In this document: in pieces, positions 7,218 through 15,350 of the stretch | How the letters are laid out: each line of letters starts with the position of its first letter | Position numbering within the stretch: position 1 is the first letter of the stretch | Origin: Lysinibacillus sp. OF-1 | GTDB lineage: Bacteria; Bacillota; Bacilli; Bacillales_A; Planococcaceae | Direction: 5' to 3' | DNA length: 64,000 nucleotides | NCBI RefSeq assembly: GCF_028356935.1 | Contig: NZ_CP102798.1 | Coordinates: 4,154,001-4,218,000, forward strand | The notes under the pieces: model-generated | The model's database searches: none | What the model saw: the letters and a program-made list of their open reading frames with translations, nothing else | Told to the model about the DNA's origin: nothing | Translations under genes and position numbers: made by a program

Positions 7218-8589
7218 CTGTTTCTACCCCTTTAAAAGATAATTCAAAAGTAGTTCCTTTATTTATTTCACTGCTAACCTTCACTTCGCCCCCATGCGCC
7301 TGTACAAGTTCCTTGACAATAGCAAGCCCCAGTCCAGAACCACCTAAAGCACGACTACGAGATTTTTCCACTCGATAAAATCGTTCAAAAATATAGGGTA
7401 AATCCTTCTTTGGAATCCCCTTCCCTGTATCTTGAACGATAATGCTTAAAACATCATTGTGTTTCTTTGCGGTGACTGAAGTCGTATCTCCTGACGCACA
7501 ATAGATTAATGCGTTATTTAATAGATTTATTAGGATTTGCTCTAGCCTTGCTTCATCTGCCCATACTGTCAAACCCTCTTCATAACGTACAATAAAATGT
7601 ATACCCTTCTCTTGAAAAGCAGGGCTTAGCTTTTTTTCAATGTTTGTAAAAAATGAATTTAAATGTACGTTTTGTTGTTCAATCACAAACGAGTTTTCAT
7701 CCATTTTAGCTAAATCAAATAAATCTTTAATTAATCGAGAAAGTCTATTTGTTTCTTCTATTATAATGGCTAAATACTTTTGGCGATCCTGCTCTGTTAA
7801 ATCCCGTTTCGAAAGAATGTCGGTATAGCCTTTAATAAAGGTTAGAGGTGTGCGAAGCTCATGTGCAATGCTCGATAAAAATTCCTTACGCTCATGCCTT
7901 AAATGATTCAGATCGTTAGACAACAGCTGTATAGCATTCGATAAATCCCCAAGCTCATCCTTTCCATTGGTAGAAAGGGCGACTGTAAAATCACCTTTGC
8001 TCATTTTCAATGTGGCCTCTTTCATTTGAATTAATGGTTTAGCAAGCTTTCGAGATAGAACGATAATGACTGCTATAGTGACAAGACCAGATACTAACCC
8101 AACGATGAGAAAATGTTTATTTAAGCGTTTCATTAACGCATGAATGGAGTCTGTATTTTGAAACATAAAAACATAGCCAATCGTTCTTTGCTGATTTTGA
8201 ATAGGACTAATAGTGGCAATCGCTTGAACCTCTTGCCAATCATCTTGTAAGATCCTTCCCTCATACGGTATTTTTCCCTCAATCTTATGGATCATATCAC
8301 TAATTTCTAAATCAGGCTGCGAAGAAACCAGTATTGTTCCCTCATAATCAGTCACTACTACATCCGTACTTTCATTAGATTCCATAAGTACCACATGTGC
8401 TAGCGTTTCCTCGTTGAAGTTCTGTTCTAATACCGTACGATGTGAATTTCCCCTTGCTTGCAAACTTGCTAGCTCTTCCTCAACTCTAGAATTGGTTAAG
8501 GAGACATGTAAAAAAAACATCATAAATGTTTCGATACAAAATAATGTAATAAAAAAGATGATGCCCAGCTTTAGTGATAATTTTCTCAT
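7195..8589 (-). CDS. Sensor histidine kinase of two-component pair
   Basis: A 464-residue membrane kinase. Transmembrane helix 1 (about 7-29) and helix 2 (about 160-180) flank an extracellular sensor of about 130 residues. A HAMP domain (about 180-232), HisKA with the phosphorylated H243 (SSIAHELRTPL) and an HATPase domain with an N box (NLLNNALIYC), G1 (DTGKGIP) and G2 (GGSGLGLAIV) follow. Although both genes lie on the minus strand, the kinase is promoter-proximal and its 3' end overlaps the response regulator start by 23 bases. The sensor domain has no recognised ligand motif. Confidence 0.9.
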   Translation of the reverse strand: MRKLSLKLGIIFFITLFCIETFMMFFLHVSLTNSRVEEELASLQARGNSHRTVLEQNFNEETLAHVVLMESNESTDVVVTDYEGTILVSSQPDLEISDMIHKIEGKIPYEGRILQDDWQEVQAIATISPIQNQQRTIGYVFMFQNTDSIHALMKRLNKHFLIVGLVSGLVTIAVIIVLSRKLAKPLIQMKEATLKMSKGDFTVALSTNGKDELGDLSNAIQLLSNDLNHLRHERKEFLSSIAHELRTPLTFIKGYTDILSKRDLTEQDRQKYLAIIIEETNRLSRLIKDLFDLAKMDENSFVIEQQNVHLNSFFTNIEKKLSPAFQEKGIHFIVRYEEGLTVWADEARLEQILINLLNNALIYCASGDTTSVTAKKHNDVLSIIVQDTGKGIPKKDLPYIFERFYRVEKSRSRALGGSGLGLAIVKELVQAHGGEVKVSSEINKGTTFELSFKGVETDENHFMH

Positions 8590-8889
8590 CTGTAACCACC
8601 ATTTTAGAATTTCTTAAAAGTATAGCGTGAAAGTATGAAGATTTCATGCAGAAACAACATTAAAAAAATGTCTATAACGAAATGGACCTCCACTAAGGGA
8701 AATTTCTTGATGCTAATGCTTCTTCTTGTGCAGGGTCTTGAATTCGGCACAACTTTATAAAATGATTGTCACAACCCATGTACGTCAGCAACAGTTAATT
8801 AATTTAGTACATAATATTGCTTAAGCTATCTTCGTTAACCTGACTTGCTATAAAATTAGTTGATGAGTAATGGATTGATTGAAGAAAAA
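8590..8889. other. Intergenic region without a supported gene
   Basis: No supported gene lies between the kinase start and the degenerate repeat at 8890. A 28-codon minus-strand frame (8693-8779) reads in a protein-like way (HFIKLCRIQDPAQEEA) but has no convincing ribosome binding site or longer continuation; it may be a decayed gene or chance. The kinase promoter should lie in 8590-8700 but is not clear. Confidence 0.3.
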
Positions 8890-9032
8890 CAAGCGACTCT
8901 TTGGGGATTAGCGTCACAGAAGTAGTTTTGGAGAGAACAATGTGGGTGAAACAGTTCATCGGATGATCCTTGAAAGCTTAGCTCTATGCAAAGAACAAAG
9001 TGATCGTTCACAAAGGAAATCAACTTTGCTTT
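8890..9032 (+). repeat. Degenerate dispersed Bacillaceae-type repeat, copy 1
   Basis: The order of blocks GCGACTCT, GGGGATTAGCGTCACAG, GTTCATCGGATGA, GAAAGC and GGAAATCAAC matches a repeat that I recall as widespread between genes in Bacillaceae (CGACTCCTGTGGGA...GGACGCCC...GAAATCAAC). This copy is worn by mutation. The short reading frame across it is not a gene. Confidence 0.5.
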
Positions 9033-9063
9033 GCTCAACTGCCATTCTTATTTTTCTAATCAG

Positions 9064-9086
9064 AACCACCAGTATAACTGGTGGTT
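9064..9086. repeat. IS200 end hairpin, 3' side of tnpA
   Basis: Perfect 10-bp stem AACCACCAGT with loop ATA. It is the imperfect-palindrome type of structure that IS200-type transposases bind as single-stranded DNA. Its loop and stem length match the hairpin at the other end. Confidence 0.8.
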
Positions 9087-9189
9087 TGCTCTGCGCGTGA
9101 AACGCTGGGGTACTGGCCCATGTCTAAAGACATTCTGAATGGTCTGCCAACCGCACTCCGTTTTCACACAAACCGCTAAAGCGGCTTAC

Positions 9190-9663
9190 TTATTTTTTCT
9201 TTCTCTTGATCTCTTCTCCTGTGAATGGGTCAATGAATTCTTTCATCGTCATTTGATCTTGCAGGATATCTTCTTGTAATTGATTTTTTATATACTCTTG
9301 TATCTTTTTCTTATTTCGGCCGACTGTGTCCACATAGTATCCTCGACACCAGAATTGACGATTACCGTATTTATACTTTAAATTTGCATGTCGGTCGAAA
9401 ATCATTAGACTACTCTTCCCTTTTAAATAACCCATGAACGCAGATACACTCAATTTCGGAGGAATACTTACCAACATATGAATATGGTCAGGACAGGCTG
9501 TTGCCTCTATGATTTCTACATCTTTTCTTTCACATAATTGGCGCAATATTCTTCCAACATCTGCTTTAATTTGACCATAAATAATCTGCCTTCTATACTT
9601 TGGCGCAAAGACGATATGATACTTACAATTCCACGTTGTATGTGCTAAACTTTTATTATCCAT
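9190..9663 (-). CDS. tnpA: IS200/IS605 family transposase TnpA
   Basis: A 157-residue Y1 HUH transposase, full length for the family. It begins with the typical TTWNCKYHIVFAPKYRR segment. The HUH pair is the HIH of CPDHIHMLVSIPP at about residues 60-62, and the nucleophilic tyrosine lies in GYYVDTVG near residue 110-111. It acts on single-stranded DNA ends and needs no other protein. The start ATG is at 9661-9663 with AAAGGAG 9 bases upstream, directly after a stem-loop at 9680-9719 that could limit translation as in classical IS200. No tnpB accompanies it. The gene looks intact and possibly active. Confidence 0.93.
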   Translation of the reverse strand: MDNKSLAHTTWNCKYHIVFAPKYRRQIIYGQIKADVGRILRQLCERKDVEIIEATACPDHIHMLVSIPPKLSVSAFMGYLKGKSSLMIFDRHANLKYKYGNRQFWCRGYYVDTVGRNKKKIQEYIKNQLQEDILQDQMTMKEFIDPFTGEEIKRKKK

Positions 9664-9679
9664 TTATGGTGGCTCCTTT

Positions 9680-9719
9680 CGTACGAAGTCGGTTGACTAG
9701 ACCTGACTTTATTGTACGT
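9680..9719 (-). promoter_or_regulatory. Leader stem-loop upstream of tnpA
   Basis: CGTACAATAAAGTC (5') can pair with GACTTCGTACG (3') on the minus-strand transcript, with a loop that contains AGGTCTAGTCAACC. It ends just before the tnpA ribosome binding site. IS200 elements are known to use 5' stem-loops that limit transposase expression; its role here is inference. Confidence 0.5.
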
Positions 9720-9758
9720 TTGGAGTTTTTTTATTGTCCATAGCTAAAAGCTTTCCGG

Positions 9759-9781
9759 AACCCCCTGCATAGCAGGGGGTT
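9759..9781. repeat. IS200 end hairpin, 5' side of tnpA
   Basis: Perfect 10-bp stem AACCCCCTGC with loop ATA, matching the geometry of the hairpin at 9064-9086. It marks the other end of the insertion sequence. Confidence 0.8.
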
Positions 9782-9800
9782 TTCAAAGCACACAATAAGA

Positions 9801-9831
9801 TGACCCATAAGTAAAGTATACTTATGGGTCA
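9801..9831. terminator. Hairpin downstream of the azoreductase gene
   Basis: Perfect 13-bp stem TGACCCATAAGTA / TACTTATGGGTCA with a 5-base loop. It lies 9 bases past the azoreductase stop. The minus-strand tail is only weakly T-rich, so termination may be leaky. The IS200 element sits right beside it. Confidence 0.65.
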
Positions 9832-9839
9832 GATTTTAA

Positions 9840-10382
9840 TTAAATGTATTTTTTTGCCCAGTTTAAAAAGTTATCGATGACTACATCAAGGAATTTTACT
9901 GTACCTTCATCAGTTAAATTGCCTTCTGCATCGAATTTAGTGTGAACAGCACCAATGTAAACATCATTGCCGCTTAGTAATGGTGAGTTAATGCCAGGAG
10001 AGAATAAAATATCGCGTAAATGTAATTGCGCTTTTACAGTACCTAAGTTCCCCATAGATGCACCCATAATGATAGATGGTTTACCAATCATTACTTTATC
10101 TACACGAGATAGCCAATCAATGGCATTGACCATAACGCCTGGTACTGTACCATTATATTCTGGTGTCACCCATAGTACAGCATCTGCCGCCTTTACTTTT
10201 GCTTTAAAATCAAGAACCTCTTGCGGTGCTTCATTTTCGATATCTTGATTATACATTGGTAGATCCTTTAAGCTTAAAACTTCAAGATCTAACTTTTCTG
10301 TATAACGTTTTTGAATAAATTGAGCTAATTGCATATTATAAGATTCTTTACGGATACTACCAACGATAGCTACCACTTTCAT
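9840..10382 (-). CDS. NADPH-dependent FMN reductase / azoreductase-type flavoprotein
   Basis: A 180-residue flavodoxin-fold reductase. The FMN phosphate loop GSIRKESYN is at residues 8-16, and the flavin contacts TPEYNG (about 81-86) and GASMGNLG follow the NADPH-dependent FMN reductase family (B. subtilis YhdA type). It reduces quinones, azo dyes or flavins at the expense of NADPH. I begin at the ATG at 10380-10382, with AGGAGG 7 bases upstream; an earlier in-frame ATG at 10412 lacks one. It follows nitroreductase and dioxygenase genes on the same strand, so it most likely belongs to the MhqR-type quinone-detoxification operon. Confidence 0.85.
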   Translation of the reverse strand: MKVVAIVGSIRKESYNMQLAQFIQKRYTEKLDLEVLSLKDLPMYNQDIENEAPQEVLDFKAKVKAADAVLWVTPEYNGTVPGVMVNAIDWLSRVDKVMIGKPSIIMGASMGNLGTVKAQLHLRDILFSPGINSPLLSGNDVYIGAVHTKFDAEGNLTDEGTVKFLDVVIDNFLNWAKKYI

Positions 10383-10445
10383 GATGTTTCCTCCTAAATG
10401 TACATTATTCATAGTATTTGTATAGCAATTCTATTTTATACCACA

Positions 10446-11063
10446 TTAATAATAAGTGGCAAATTCTTCAACTGGCTTGCGATAGCCTCGTAAGCGACGA
10501 CTGTCTTCTTTTTCTTTCCCAATTGTAATCATCAGTGCTATCTCTTTGGTTTCTGGCACATGAAATAGTTCTCGCAATTTCTGATGATCAAAACCAATCA
10601 TAGGACAAGTGTCCCAGCCGCGATTTTTTGCAGCAAGCATAAATAGCATGGCAGACAAAGACGCATTTCGAATAGCTTCATCCTTCATAAATGTCTCACC
10701 ACGTTCTTCATAAAATTTAGTATTCTCTGCAACAATTTCTACTAGTTCACTAGCTGTTATTATACCCAAATCAACCATACCTTGACTTAGTTCAGCAGTA
10801 TCTTTATAAGCATCTTTATCACCTAAGACAAGGATTACCCCTGAAGCTGAATGCACTTTATATTGACCAAATGCCGCCTCTCGCACCTTTTCCTTCATAT
10901 CCTCATCCAGCACAACGATATAGCTTGCATGCTGTAAGTTAAATGCTGATGGGGCGAGCTTAACATCCTCCAAAATAGGACGAATATCTTCCTCAGTCAT
11001 CTTAACGCCCTTGATAAAATTATTAGCAGAGCGACGCTTATCAATCAGCTTGGAAAATTCCAC
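10446..11063 (-). CDS. mhqN: MhqN-like nitroreductase
   Basis: A 205-residue nitroreductase-fold flavoprotein. It has the FMN-binding opening (DKRRSANNF), the mid motif LAPSAFNLQHASYIVV and the C-terminal IGKEKEDSRRLRGYRKP. The length matches B. subtilis MhqN (YdfN). It uses a GTG start (11061-11063) with GGAGG 8 bases upstream. Gene order dioxygenase, nitroreductase, FMN reductase under a MarR regulator with MhqR-type operators supports a role in reducing quinones or nitroaromatics. The specific substrate is not known. Confidence 0.75.
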   Translation of the reverse strand: MEFSKLIDKRRSANNFIKGVKMTEEDIRPILEDVKLAPSAFNLQHASYIVVLDEDMKEKVREAAFGQYKVHSASGVILVLGDKDAYKDTAELSQGMVDLGIITASELVEIVAENTKFYEERGETFMKDEAIRNASLSAMLFMLAAKNRGWDTCPMIGFDHQKLRELFHVPETKEIALMITIGKEKEDSRRLRGYRKPVEEFATYY

Positions 11064-11090
11064 TTATTAAACCTCCAATATAGTTATGTA

Positions 11091-11119
11091 TTCATCCAGT
11101 AGTAACCCTACTGAATGAA
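11091..11119 (-). other. Intercistronic hairpin between dioxygenase and nitroreductase genes
   Basis: A 12-bp stem TTCATTCAGTAG / CTACTGGATGAA (one G-U pair on the minus-strand RNA) with a GGTTA loop. There is no U-run, so it is more likely an mRNA stability or processing structure within the operon than a terminator. Confidence 0.5.
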
Positions 11120-11125
11120 ATAATA

Positions 11126-12109
11126 TTACTCATATTCTTTATCGAACGTAATGGAGCTTCTTACAGTATCTATTGGACGAACGAGGCCTTCAATCTGCTC
11201 ACGCTTTGGTTCTAAAAACGGTGGTAAGGACAGTTTCTCACCTAGCGTTTCATATGGCTCATCACCCATAAACCCTGGACCATCTGTAGCCAATTCAAAT
11301 AAAATTTGAGGTGCTACCCGTGCATACAATGATTCAAAGAAATGACGATTTACATAGCCAGATGTATGGAAGCCAAAGCTTTCAAAACGTGCAGTCCATT
11401 CATCTAATACTGCACGATTCTCTACACGAAAGGCTGCATGGTGAACCGTACCAAAGCCTTGTCGAGCAACAGGTAACACAGTGTTATGCTCTACAATAAT
11501 TTGAGCGCCATTTCCACCCTCACCTACTTCAAATAGATGGAAATCTCCTTCTTCTGCAATTTCTTTAAAAAGCATCACTTTTTCTAGCATATCTTTAAAA
11601 TATTTCACATTAGCTACACGAACAAATACTGGCCCTAAACCTGTAATTGCAAATTCTACTGGGATGGGACCATCTTGCCAAGGCGTGCCTGAAGCAACTC
11701 CTGTATTATGCTCATCAGAAATAAGCTGATAGTGCTGATCGTCAAAATCAACAAAGGACAATGTTTTTTTACCAAACTGTTCTTTAATACCTGTATGTTT
11801 TACAGTCAATCGATCAAAGCGCTTTACCCAATAATCTAAAGCTGCATCCGTCGGTACACGGAAAGAAGTTTTTGATATTTCATTTGTTCCATGTACCCCT
11901 TTTGGGATGTTTGGGAAATCAAAGAATGTCATATCTGTCCCTGCACTACCTTTATCATCTGCAAAGAATAAATGGTATGTTTGAATATCATCTTGATTCA
12001 CTGTTTTCTTTACTAAACGCATACCTAAAACGAATGTAAAAAATTTATAATTCTCTTCAGCACTACTTGTAATAGCCGTTACATGGTGTACACCTTTTAA
12101 ATGATTCAT
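11126..12109 (-). CDS. MhqA/MhqO-type ring-cleavage dioxygenase
   Basis: A 327-residue protein of the vicinal-oxygen-chelate/glyoxalase fold, with two tandem modules. The N-terminal module starts GVHHVTAITSS and the C-terminal one has TVHHAAFRVENR; the histidines of these motifs and the later glutamate are the likely metal ligands. It resembles B. subtilis MhqA and MhqO, which protect against hydroquinones and catechols. The ATG at 12107-12109 follows GGGAGG. An MhqR-type operator (12127-12144) stands directly in front of it. Which of the two paralogues it matches best cannot be decided by eye. Confidence 0.82.
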   Translation of the reverse strand: MNHLKGVHHVTAITSSAEENYKFFTFVLGMRLVKKTVNQDDIQTYHLFFADDKGSAGTDMTFFDFPNIPKGVHGTNEISKTSFRVPTDAALDYWVKRFDRLTVKHTGIKEQFGKKTLSFVDFDDQHYQLISDEHNTGVASGTPWQDGPIPVEFAITGLGPVFVRVANVKYFKDMLEKVMLFKEIAEEGDFHLFEVGEGGNGAQIIVEHNTVLPVARQGFGTVHHAAFRVENRAVLDEWTARFESFGFHTSGYVNRHFFESLYARVAPQILFELATDGPGFMGDEPYETLGEKLSLPPFLEPKREQIEGLVRPIDTVRSSITFDKEYE

Positions 12110-12126
12110 ACAATATTCCTCCCATT

Positions 12127-12144
12127 TATCTCGACTTCGAGATA
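12127..12144. promoter_or_regulatory. MhqR-type operator upstream of the dioxygenase operon
   Basis: Near-perfect palindrome TATCTCGAC-TTCGAGATA (8 of 9 positions pair). It agrees with the MhqR box that I recall from B. subtilis (TATCTCGAA-TTCGAGATA). It lies between the MarR-type regulator gene and the dioxygenase gene. Confidence 0.78.
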
Positions 12145-12159
12145 TATGTGTAAAATTTT

Positions 12160-12594
12160 TTAATAATTAGTAGCGTTTTTACCTACTTTTTTAAGAGACA
12201 AAATCATTGTGTCCAGCTCCTGCGATTCCAATACTTCAAAAATCTCGTTTATTTTTTGTTCATGCCTAGGGAAAATCCTTTCCATTAAAGCCTGTCCCTC
12301 ATAAGTTAATAACACATACGTAACACGTCGATCTTTCGGACATGCCTTTCGATATACATAGCCTTTTTGCTCGAGCTTATCAATTACATAAGTAATACTA
12401 CTGCTTGCAATTAATATTTTTTTACCAATCGCTTGAATAGGCTGCTCTCCATGATGGTACAAAAATTCAAGAACCGAAAATTCGGTTTGATTTAAATCAT
12501 ATTGAAGTAAATCTCTTTTAGTGGCATCCTGAATCGTTTGATATGCTCGGAACAAGACCGTAAATGCTTTTAAGTTACGATTGTCTTCCTTCAT
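12160..12594 (-). CDS. mhqR: MarR family repressor, MhqR-like
   Basis: A 144-residue MarR protein with the winged helix-turn-helix (about residues 45-100, including GKKILIASSSITYVIDKLE and the wing RRVTYVLLT). The size fits MhqR. Operators of the MhqR type lie on both sides of it, at 12127-12144 before the dioxygenase operon and at 12623-12642 before its own start. It is directly upstream of quinone-detoxification genes. Inference: it represses these genes and itself, and is released by quinone-like stress. The start ATG follows AGGGAG at 5 bases. Confidence 0.78.
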   Translation of the reverse strand: MKEDNRNLKAFTVLFRAYQTIQDATKRDLLQYDLNQTEFSVLEFLYHHGEQPIQAIGKKILIASSSITYVIDKLEQKGYVYRKACPKDRRVTYVLLTYEGQALMERIFPRHEQKINEIFEVLESQELDTMILSLKKVGKNATNY

Positions 12595-12622
12595 ACGACT
12601 CCCTCTTTTACTTCGAATTCAT

Positions 12623-12642
12623 TTATCTTTAATTCGAGATAA
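12623..12642. promoter_or_regulatory. Second MhqR-type operator, upstream of the regulator gene
   Basis: Imperfect palindrome TTATCTTTAA-TTCGAGATAA (8 of 10 positions pair); the right half is identical to the operator at 12127-12144. It lies 28 bases before the MarR gene start, consistent with autorepression. Confidence 0.65.
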
Positions 12643-12744
12643 TAATAACATATTCATTTTTAATCAGCAATCATTTTGTTTCTCACGTTTGCCATCTTCT
12701 TCTACGGGTAGAATGTAGTTGTAACTTATAAAGGAGGATTTTAC

Positions 12745-14730
12745 ATGAAAAAAGACGTCAATCAAAAACAACAACAGCTAAAAGCATTCCGAGTAAGTGA
12801 TAAAGATCAACCTCTAACAACCAACCAAGGATTAAAAATATCGGAAGATGAACATTCACTAAAAGCTGGTGAACGAGGACCCACTTTATTGGAGGATTTT
12901 CATTTTCGTGAAAAAATGACTCATTTTGATCATGAACGAATTCCTGAACGAGTGGTACACGCACGCGGGTCTGCAGCTCATGGAATCTTTGAAACCTATA
13001 AATGCGCGAGTGACATTACAAAGGCTCAATTTTTAAATGGACAAGGAACTAAAACACCTGTCTTTGTTCGTTTTTCTACCGTTGCAGGCTCAAAAGGATC
13101 TGCTGATACTGTCCGTGATGTACGCGGCTTTGCTACAAAATTTTATACACAGGAAGGTAATTATGATTTAGTTGGGAATAATATACCTGTTTTCTTTATT
13201 CAAGATGCCATTAAATTCCCCGATTTTGTACACGCTGTAAAGCCTGAACCGAATAACGAAATTCCTCAAGCTCAAAGTGCCCATGATACGTTTTGGGATT
13301 TCATTGCAAATAATCAGGAATCTGCCCATATGGTCATGTGGCATATGTCCGATAGATCCATCCCACGAAGCTATCGAATGATGGAGGGCTTTGGTGTTAA
13401 TACCTATCGCCTTGTCAACGCTGAAGGAAAAGCACACTTTGTTAAATTTCATTGGAAACCTATACTTGGGGTTAAATCATTAGTATGGGATGAGGCGCAA
13501 ATCATCGCTGGAAAAGACCCCGATTTTCACCGTAGAGATTTATGGGAATCCATCGAACGAGGCGATTTCCCAGAGTGGGAGCTTGGTGTCCAACTTATTC
13601 CCGTTGAGGATGAATTTAATTTTAGCTTCGATATTCTCGATGCAACAAAAATATGGCCAGAGGAAGAAGTTCCAGTACGTATCCTTGGGAAAATGACACT
13701 GAACAAAAACGTTGATAACTTTTTTGCTGAAACGGAACAAGCTGCATTTCATGTTGGACATGTTGTACCTGGTATTGATTTTTCAAATGATCCTTTACTA
13801 CAAGGTCGCTTGTTCTCCTATACAGATACTCAGTTAATAAGACTTGGAGGACCGAACTTCCATGAAATCCCTATTAATAAACCAATCTGTCCCTTCCATA
13901 ATAACCAACGAGATGGCTATGGCCGACAAACCATTAATGTCGGGCAAGTTAGCTACCATAAAAACTCCTTAGCCAATAACTCACCCTCTCCTGTCTCTGA
14001 AAGCGACGGAGGATATAAACATTATGAAGAAAAATTGGAAGGACACAAAGTACGTGCACGTAGCGATAGCTTTAAAGACCATTTTTCACAAGCAAGATTA
14101 TTCTGGCTCAGTATGACCGATGTGGAGAAAAAGCATATTATTAATGCCTTTAGCTTCGAACTTGGAAAAGTAAAAAATAAAGACATTCGAAAACAAGTTG
14201 TAGATATGTTTGCTCATGTCAGCTACACACTTGCATCAGCTATTGCTGATCAAATTGGTATAGTACCACCAATCCAAGTAGAAGTACCACATACTCAACA
14301 AATCTCACCTGCTGTTAGCCAAATGATCAATGCAGTCGAAAGTGTTAAATCTTTTAAAGTAGCTCTGATTGTAACAGACAATAGTAGTGAAAACTTAAAC
14401 GAACTAATGGCTACATTGTTAAGTAAAAATATAGTGGTTGAACTTGTGAGTACTAAGCAAGGCATCCTAAATGGCTTTGAAATTCAAGAAACATTAGCTA
14501 CTACCTCCTCCGTTCTTTATGATGGGGTTTATGTGACTGGAGCTTTCCAGCATTCTGATCAGCAATCTAAAGCACTACAATTCATTGAACAGGCCTATCA
14601 GCACTGTAAAACAATAGGCTATACGGAAAATGTTTCGTTTTTACAGCATCTTGCCAATAAAAATGGTGTGGCAAACAATCTGAATTCTTTTATTCGTTTC
14701 CTTGCTAAGCATCGACATTGGGTACGATAA
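12745..14730 (+). CDS. Large-subunit monofunctional heme catalase
   Basis: A 661-residue clade-2 (HPII/KatE-type) catalase that turns hydrogen peroxide into water and oxygen. The catalytic histidine is H72 (ERVVHARGSAAHG), the distal asparagine N145 (LVGNNIPVFF) and the proximal heme tyrosine Y359 (RLFSYTDTQLIR). After the catalase core (to about 490) there is a C-terminal flavodoxin/GATase-like domain (about 535-655, KVALIVTDN...), typical of large catalases. The ribosome binding site AAAGGAGG precedes the ATG. No PerR box is visible upstream. It is close in size to B. subtilis KatE, but I do not assign the symbol. Confidence 0.93.
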   Translation: MKKDVNQKQQQLKAFRVSDKDQPLTTNQGLKISEDEHSLKAGERGPTLLEDFHFREKMTHFDHERIPERVVHARGSAAHGIFETYKCASDITKAQFLNGQGTKTPVFVRFSTVAGSKGSADTVRDVRGFATKFYTQEGNYDLVGNNIPVFFIQDAIKFPDFVHAVKPEPNNEIPQAQSAHDTFWDFIANNQESAHMVMWHMSDRSIPRSYRMMEGFGVNTYRLVNAEGKAHFVKFHWKPILGVKSLVWDEAQIIAGKDPDFHRRDLWESIERGDFPEWELGVQLIPVEDEFNFSFDILDATKIWPEEEVPVRILGKMTLNKNVDNFFAETEQAAFHVGHVVPGIDFSNDPLLQGRLFSYTDTQLIRLGGPNFHEIPINKPICPFHNNQRDGYGRQTINVGQVSYHKNSLANNSPSPVSESDGGYKHYEEKLEGHKVRARSDSFKDHFSQARLFWLSMTDVEKKHIINAFSFELGKVKNKDIRKQVVDMFAHVSYTLASAIADQIGIVPPIQVEVPHTQQISPAVSQMINAVESVKSFKVALIVTDNSSENLNELMATLLSKNIVVELVSTKQGILNGFEIQETLATTSSVLYDGVYVTGAFQHSDQQSKALQFIEQAYQHCKTIGYTENVSFLQHLANKNGVANNLNSFIRFLAKHRHWVR

Positions 14731-14741
14731 TGAATGGAAAA

Positions 14742-14772
14742 GCCAGCTAACGTATTGAATCTGTTAGCTGGC
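14742..14772 (+). terminator. Terminator after the catalase gene
   Basis: 10-bp stem GCCAGCTAAC / GTTAGCTGGC followed by GTATTTCTTTTATTT, 11 bases after the catalase stop. It may also serve the convergent YusW-like gene. Confidence 0.75.
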
Positions 14773-14781
14773 GTATTTCTT

Positions 14782-15255
14782 TTATTTAATTCGTGTAAAT
14801 TCCTTTTCATTTCCGTCAACAAATTCAACATCGACTTCAATGGATTGGTAGTTGGCTTCAATATTAAATACTTTAATTACTTGATCGATTACCTCATCAT
14901 TAGGTGTTGTCGAATCGAAATTTAACTGCTTAAATAATGGCTCTAATTTTGTATAAGCTTCATCCCCTTGCAGTCTTTCATTCTTACGGTCATCCTGTAA
15001 CTTCGCTTCTATACCTGATTTTTTGTCTTCATATTCTACCTCATATGACTCTGTTGCAGAATAATCAACATCTAATGAAAACTCTAAAAAATTAAAGGTC
15101 ATTTGGTCTGTTGGCGTATCACCAGTCTGCTGTGTACCATTTTGATTTGCTGGTGCGTTAGTAGGTACGTCCTTTACCTCATCCTTATTACAGCCATAAA
15201 GAATAACAGTCATGAAAGAAATCGTTAATAAAAATTTCAATTTCAAATTATACAC
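14782..15255 (-). CDS. YusW-like lipoprotein
   Basis: A 157-residue lipoprotein with a lipobox at ILYGC (cysteine at residue 22). A Thr/Gln/Asn-rich linker follows, then a domain of about 105 residues (EFSLDVDY...EVEYEDKK...GDEAY..LEPLF..LNFD..TPNDEVIDQVIKVF) that I recognise as the YusW family. Its role is unknown. It has a ribosome binding site AAGGGAGTG and stands alone, convergent with the catalase. Confidence 0.72.
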   Translation of the reverse strand: MYNLKLKFLLTISFMTVILYGCNKDEVKDVPTNAPANQNGTQQTGDTPTDQMTFNFLEFSLDVDYSATESYEVEYEDKKSGIEAKLQDDRKNERLQGDEAYTKLEPLFKQLNFDSTTPNDEVIDQVIKVFNIEANYQSIEVDVEFVDGNEKEFTRIK

Positions 15256-15350
15256 TCCCTTCTTTCCATATTATTTCCCCATCCAGCTATAAACTAACCC
15301 AAAAAAGACATCTCCTTTGATGAGGAAATGTCCTTTTAATGACACGCTAA

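Larger units (their letters stand above)
9060..9800 (-). mobile_element. IS200/IS605 family insertion sequence, tnpA only
   Basis: One complete Y1 transposase gene is flanked by two subterminal hairpins of the same design, each a 10-bp stem with the loop ATA: AACCACCAGT...ACTGGTGGTT (9064-9086) beyond the 3' end and AACCCCCTGC...GCAGGGGGTT (9759-9781) beyond the 5' end. There are no terminal inverted repeats or evident target duplication, as expected for this family. The length of about 740 bases fits IS200-type elements. The exact ends need comparison with an empty site. Confidence 0.85.

Noticed and set aside
8856-9038. 60-codon minus-strand reading frame
   Set aside because: It covers the degenerate dispersed repeat and has no ribosome binding site or protein-like conservation pattern.
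12650-12744. Search for a PerR box before the catalase gene
   Set aside because: No palindrome of the TTATAAT-N-ATTATAA type was found.
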